Origin: Clostridium sp. CX1
GTDB taxonomy: Bacteria > Bacillota > Clostridia > Clostridiales > Clostridiaceae
Assembly: GCF_025398335.1 (NCBI RefSeq)
Contig: NZ_JAODOO010000002.1
Coordinates: forward strand, 305,166-369,165
Direction: 5' to 3'
DNA: 64,000 nucleotides
In this document: one piece after another, positions 61,435 through 64,000 of the stretch
How the letters are laid out: every line of letters begins with the position of its first letter
Position numbering within the stretch: position 1 is the first letter of the stretch
The notes under the pieces: generated by a model
Databases searched by the model: none
What the model was told of the DNA's origin: nothing
The model's input: the letters and a program-made list of their open reading frames with translations, nothing else
Translations under genes and position numbers: made by a program

Positions 61435-61784
61435 TATCCCACCCCTTATTAAAAAATATTAAAAAGTATTAGTAACCATATTATATAATTATATATACAT
61501 TATTATAGGTGAGATATATCAAATAATCAACTATTCCTATGCCCTAAAAATCCTTTCATAGGTTCAATTTATGCCTATAAATAGAAATAGTGTTAACTTG
61601 CTCCATTTACCATTTACTTGGTATCATTTTCGATAAGTAAGAAAATCTATAGTTTGTTTGGAAGGCTCTACTATGTTGGGTGCCTCTGCTTTAATCAATA
61701 CTTAGAATTGGCTATTAACTTAAAAATAGTTACGAAAAGCACTCAGTTTGTATTTAGCTGAGTGCTTTTATCTAATTCTCTATA
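61435..61784. other. AT-rich gap with a terminator
   Basis: No gene and no recognised RNA. It holds the promoter side of the M50 gene and, at 61735-61769, the hairpin of the alpha/beta hydrolase gene. Confidence 0.5.
61735..61769 (-). terminator. terminator of the alpha/beta hydrolase gene
   Basis: AAAAGCACTCAG and CTGAGTGCTTTT pair over 12 bases, 16 bases after the stop codon. Confidence 0.88.
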
Positions 61785-62741
61785 TTAACCTGTTAACCAC
61801 TGCTCTAAAACTATCTTAAGCTGTGGATGCATAGGTTTATGGAGTTCACTTTTATATTGTTTCATTATATCTAAAACTGTCTTTTCCCCACTAAACTCTT
61901 TTAACATGTGATCCATATTTTTTATAACCACTGCTTTAATATTGTCTTTTTTAAGGCTCTCTACTACTTTTAAATCCTCTGCATTGGCCTGCACATCTTT
62001 ATCTCCTGTAACTGCTAGAATAGGACACTTTGCATCACTTAAAGCCTTTAATATATCTTCACTGCTGTATTTGAAATGCTCCCTAAACCACTTTGCAGGA
62101 ACCTTTTTACCCTTTAATCTTATTGTGTCTTCTGTAGAGTTTATCATTTTATTAAATAAATCCTCCTGCTGCTTTCTTATAGTGCTTTCCCTTACAGCAA
62201 GTCTTAATAGAAACCCTTTTAGACCTTTCTTATGTTTTACTTCCTCTAAAATTTGAGCATTTTGATATTTCATAGGTGCCCATAAGTTCGTACCTGCTCC
62301 AGCAAGCAGTACTAAACCAGCTGAGGGGTTTATAGTATTAGCAATAGTAGCTAATATACAGCCTTCACTATGACCTACCAATATAATTTTATCTCTGTCA
62401 ACTTTAGGATGATTTTGCAGAAACTTAATATTACTTAATATATCATTTATCAAATCTGACATTCCAACGGTAAGTGGATCTCCCTCACTTTCACCTACAG
62501 CTCTCTTATCATATCTAAGAGTTATAAAACCTAGGCTTGTAACAAAATGAGCTAATTCCTTATATATATTAGCCTCCATTGGAGGCTTTTTCATATTTCC
62601 ATCTCTATCTGCACCGCCAGAACCATTGACAATCAAAACTGCTGGAAATTTTTCAGCTTCACTGTTAGGTACTGTTAAGGTTCCTTTTAAAACTACATCA
62701 CCTTTTATAGTTACTTGCTCTTCTATAAAGTCAACCTTCAT
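61785..62741 (-). CDS. alpha/beta hydrolase (dienelactone/acylaminoacyl-type)
   Basis: The 318-residue hydrolase has the oxyanion region VNGSGGADRDGN and the nucleophile elbow VGHSEGC, with Ser near residue 132. The acid lies in VTGDKDVQ and the histidine in NMDHMLKEF. The N-terminal beta strand with VVLKGTLTVP is typical of this esterase group. The substrate is unknown. The start at 62741 (MKVDFIEE) is preferred over a TTG at 62759 because AAAGGAGATAGC lies between them. Confidence 0.9.
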   Translation of the reverse strand: MKVDFIEEQVTIKGDVVLKGTLTVPNSEAEKFPAVLIVNGSGGADRDGNMKKPPMEANIYKELAHFVTSLGFITLRYDKRAVGESEGDPLTVGMSDLINDILSNIKFLQNHPKVDRDKIILVGHSEGCILATIANTINPSAGLVLLAGAGTNLWAPMKYQNAQILEEVKHKKGLKGFLLRLAVRESTIRKQQEDLFNKMINSTEDTIRLKGKKVPAKWFREHFKYSSEDILKALSDAKCPILAVTGDKDVQANAEDLKVVESLKKDNIKAVVIKNMDHMLKEFSGEKTVLDIMKQYKSELHKPMHPQLKIVLEQWLTG

Positions 62742-63009
62742 AATGCTATCTCCTTTCAATGTTTATCTATCTTTTCGTAAATATGCAAGGTGCAACCTGC
62801 ACAGACTAGGTTGTGTCCTTTAAAAATTTATCTCCCAGGCATAGTTATTGTTGAAATATATCCACTTACCTGCATATATGTTTTTAAACTAAATATTATT
62901 GTACTAGATATTGTTTTAAAAAACCTAAAAGGACTGCCGCACTAAAATAATTAGTACCACAGCCTTTCAATTCTTAGCTAGCTTTATGCTATCTTGTGTT
63001 CAAATTTAA

Positions 63010-63054
63010 GACCAATCTTTAGTATATTAAGATTAAGCATTGGCTTTTGAACTT
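63010..63054 (-). terminator. degenerate copy of the recurrent hairpin
   Basis: ACCAATCTTTA...TAAGATTAAGCATTGGCTTTT. The left arm CCAATcTT differs from the right arm GCATTGG, but an inner stem AATCTT/AAGATT can form. It lies just after the stop codon of the chemotaxis-type gene. Confidence 0.6.
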
Positions 63055-63058
63055 TTAT

Positions 63059-63904
63059 TTAAATAGCTGTTTCTGCTATTTTTTCTATTTCCATGGCTGA
63101 TGAAGTTAATTCCTCCATAGATGAAGAAATTTCTTCTGTAGCAGAAGCCTGTTGTTCTCCAATCTCAGCAACTCCTGATAAGGTACTAACCATATTTGAC
63201 ACACTAGTTTCAATAGATTTAAGAATTACATTAATATCTTTTACAGATCTAACACTATTATCCGCCATTTTTCGTATTTCATTAGCAACTACAGTAAAAC
63301 CTTTTCCATGTTCACCAGCACGGGCTGCTTCTATAGCTGCATTTAATCCAAGTAAATTTGAACTTGTTGCTATTTGGTTAACAAATTGCAATATTTCAGA
63401 TGTTTTTTTAATTTCACTGATTACAGCATCTCCAATATCCTTTAAAGAATCTAAATCTTGTGAAAGCTTTACAGATGTATTGGCAAGTTCCTCTATTGTA
63501 CTGCCTATTTCTTCTGATGTGGAAGCAATTGTTTCGGAAGCATTATGTAATATTTGTTGTGTATTAACACTTACACCTAAGGCAATTGCACCAATAATAT
63601 CTCCATTTTTATTTTTAATTGGAGTAGCACTGGACTTTGTTGGCGTTCCATAAATATCAGAAGATAAAACTTGTACTACTTTTTTACCAGTCTGCTGGCA
63701 TTTATAAAATCCAGATTCATGAGGAATAAAATTTCCTACGGAAATTTTTGCATCAACCTCTTTTCCTGGAAGATAATATACAAACTTTTCTTTATCAGAT
63801 ATAGCAAACATACAATCCATAGGTAGAGTAGATTGTATAAGAGGCAGTGTTTTTATTAAATTAGCAATAATATCTTCTTCTTGATTCTTAATTAAATTCT
63901 CCAT
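63059..63904 (-). CDS. soluble methyl-accepting chemotaxis-type signalling protein
   Basis: The 281-residue protein has no membrane helix. The N-terminal ~115 residues resemble a cytosolic sensor ([20 protein letters not shown], then [20 protein letters not shown]). The C-terminal part is a short MCP signalling hairpin with the conserved tip [20 protein letters not shown] and [15 protein letters not shown]. It lacks the pentapeptide for CheR. It should couple to CheA/CheW. The start at 63904 (MENLIK) is used; another ATG at 63916 directly touches AAAGG. Recurrent-hairpin remnants follow the stop. Confidence 0.88.
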   Translation of the reverse strand: MENLIKNQEEDIIANLIKTLPLIQSTLPMDCMFAISDKEKFVYYLPGKEVDAKISVGNFIPHESGFYKCQQTGKKVVQVLSSDIYGTPTKSSATPIKNKNGDIIGAIALGVSVNTQQILHNASETIASTSEEIGSTIEELANTSVKLSQDLDSLKDIGDAVISEIKKTSEILQFVNQIATSSNLLGLNAAIEAARAGEHGKGFTVVANEIRKMADNSVRSVKDINVILKSIETSVSNMVSTLSGVAEIGEQQASATEEISSSMEELTSSAMEIEKIAETAI

Positions 63905-64000
63905 ATTAATTCCCATCCTTTACTACAATAACAAATATGACATAATTATATCATATATGACAAAATTTGTTGAGATAAAATTAAGTTGTTTTTGACGTTT

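Noticed and set aside
2240..63054. CRISPR array or tandem repeat made of the recurrent 35-base element
   Set aside because: Copies are kilobases apart, palindromic, and each lies after a gene; there is no spacer-repeat pattern or cas gene.
63093..63653. A 186-residue plus-strand frame inside the chemotaxis-type gene
   Set aside because: Mirror frame of a strongly conserved MCP signalling domain.

Overview
The window is AT-rich, with closely packed genes, strong AGGAGG-type ribosome binding sites and many T-tailed hairpins. The gene families point to a Clostridium-like anaerobe (Firmicutes): HelD, CtsR-type control of clpB, dapL, a Gram-positive-type long SRP RNA, EFR1 flavodoxin/ferredoxin, DUF438/hemerythrin proteins and ThiSFGH with radical-SAM ThiH. 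The species cannot be named from the sequence alone. No tRNA, rRNA, CRISPR array, transposase or phage structural gene was seen.

Layout. 1-8.6 kb, mostly minus strand: partial helD, clpB behind a perfect CtsR operator, an EFR1 ferredoxin, dapL, a cold-shock protein with a leader hairpin, and an unrecognised OB/ParB-like protein. 8.9-11.2 kb: DEAD-box helicase and a long PRPP synthetase-like protein. 11.5-17.7 kb: a complete deoxynucleoside catabolic cluster (deoR, cdd, deoC, nupC, deoB, pdp) with two DeoR-type promoters of identical geometry. 18.1-21.8 kb: a large AraC regulator with a GH39-like C-terminal part, and a MATE pump. 21.9-25.7 kb: modABC and a divergent one-component regulator. 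25.8-28.9 kb: flavodoxin, a decayed thiE fragment, an EamA transporter and a TPR membrane protein. 29.2-32.9 kb: thiS-thiF-thiG-thiH-thiE behind a consensus promoter and a leader terminator. 32.9-37.6 kb: MASE3 histidine kinase, MFS pump with its MarR repressor, and msrB.

Accessory part. 37.6-41.5 kb is a 1304-residue DUF4011/SF1 helicase with a C-terminal Vsr-like nuclease, resembling the single-gene Hhe anti-phage protein. 42.5-49.1 kb is a tightly coupled operon: a Pot-type ABC importer (potD-B-C-A), a PfkB sugar kinase, an ADP-ribosylglycohydrolase and a nicotinamidase-like hydrolase. Together these could import an N-ribosyl or NAD-derived compound and dismantle it. 49.4-51.5 kb is a divergent pair: a TubZ-like tubulin GTPase and a MerR/coiled-coil protein like TubY, with no TubR and no phage or plasmid genes nearby. 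I consider this pair and the 42.5-49.1 kb operon the best candidates for an undescribed system.

51.8-64 kb: corA with a second ADP-ribosylglycohydrolase, a DUF2249-DUF438-hemerythrin-PAS-DUF1858 protein, an MFS/AraC pair, a small CPYC thioredoxin-like protein, an acetate transporter, the SRP RNA gene, an FG-GAP-like protein, an M50 protease, an alpha/beta hydrolase and a soluble chemotaxis-type signalling protein. A near-identical terminator hairpin built on GCCAATGCTTA recurs about nine times across the window.
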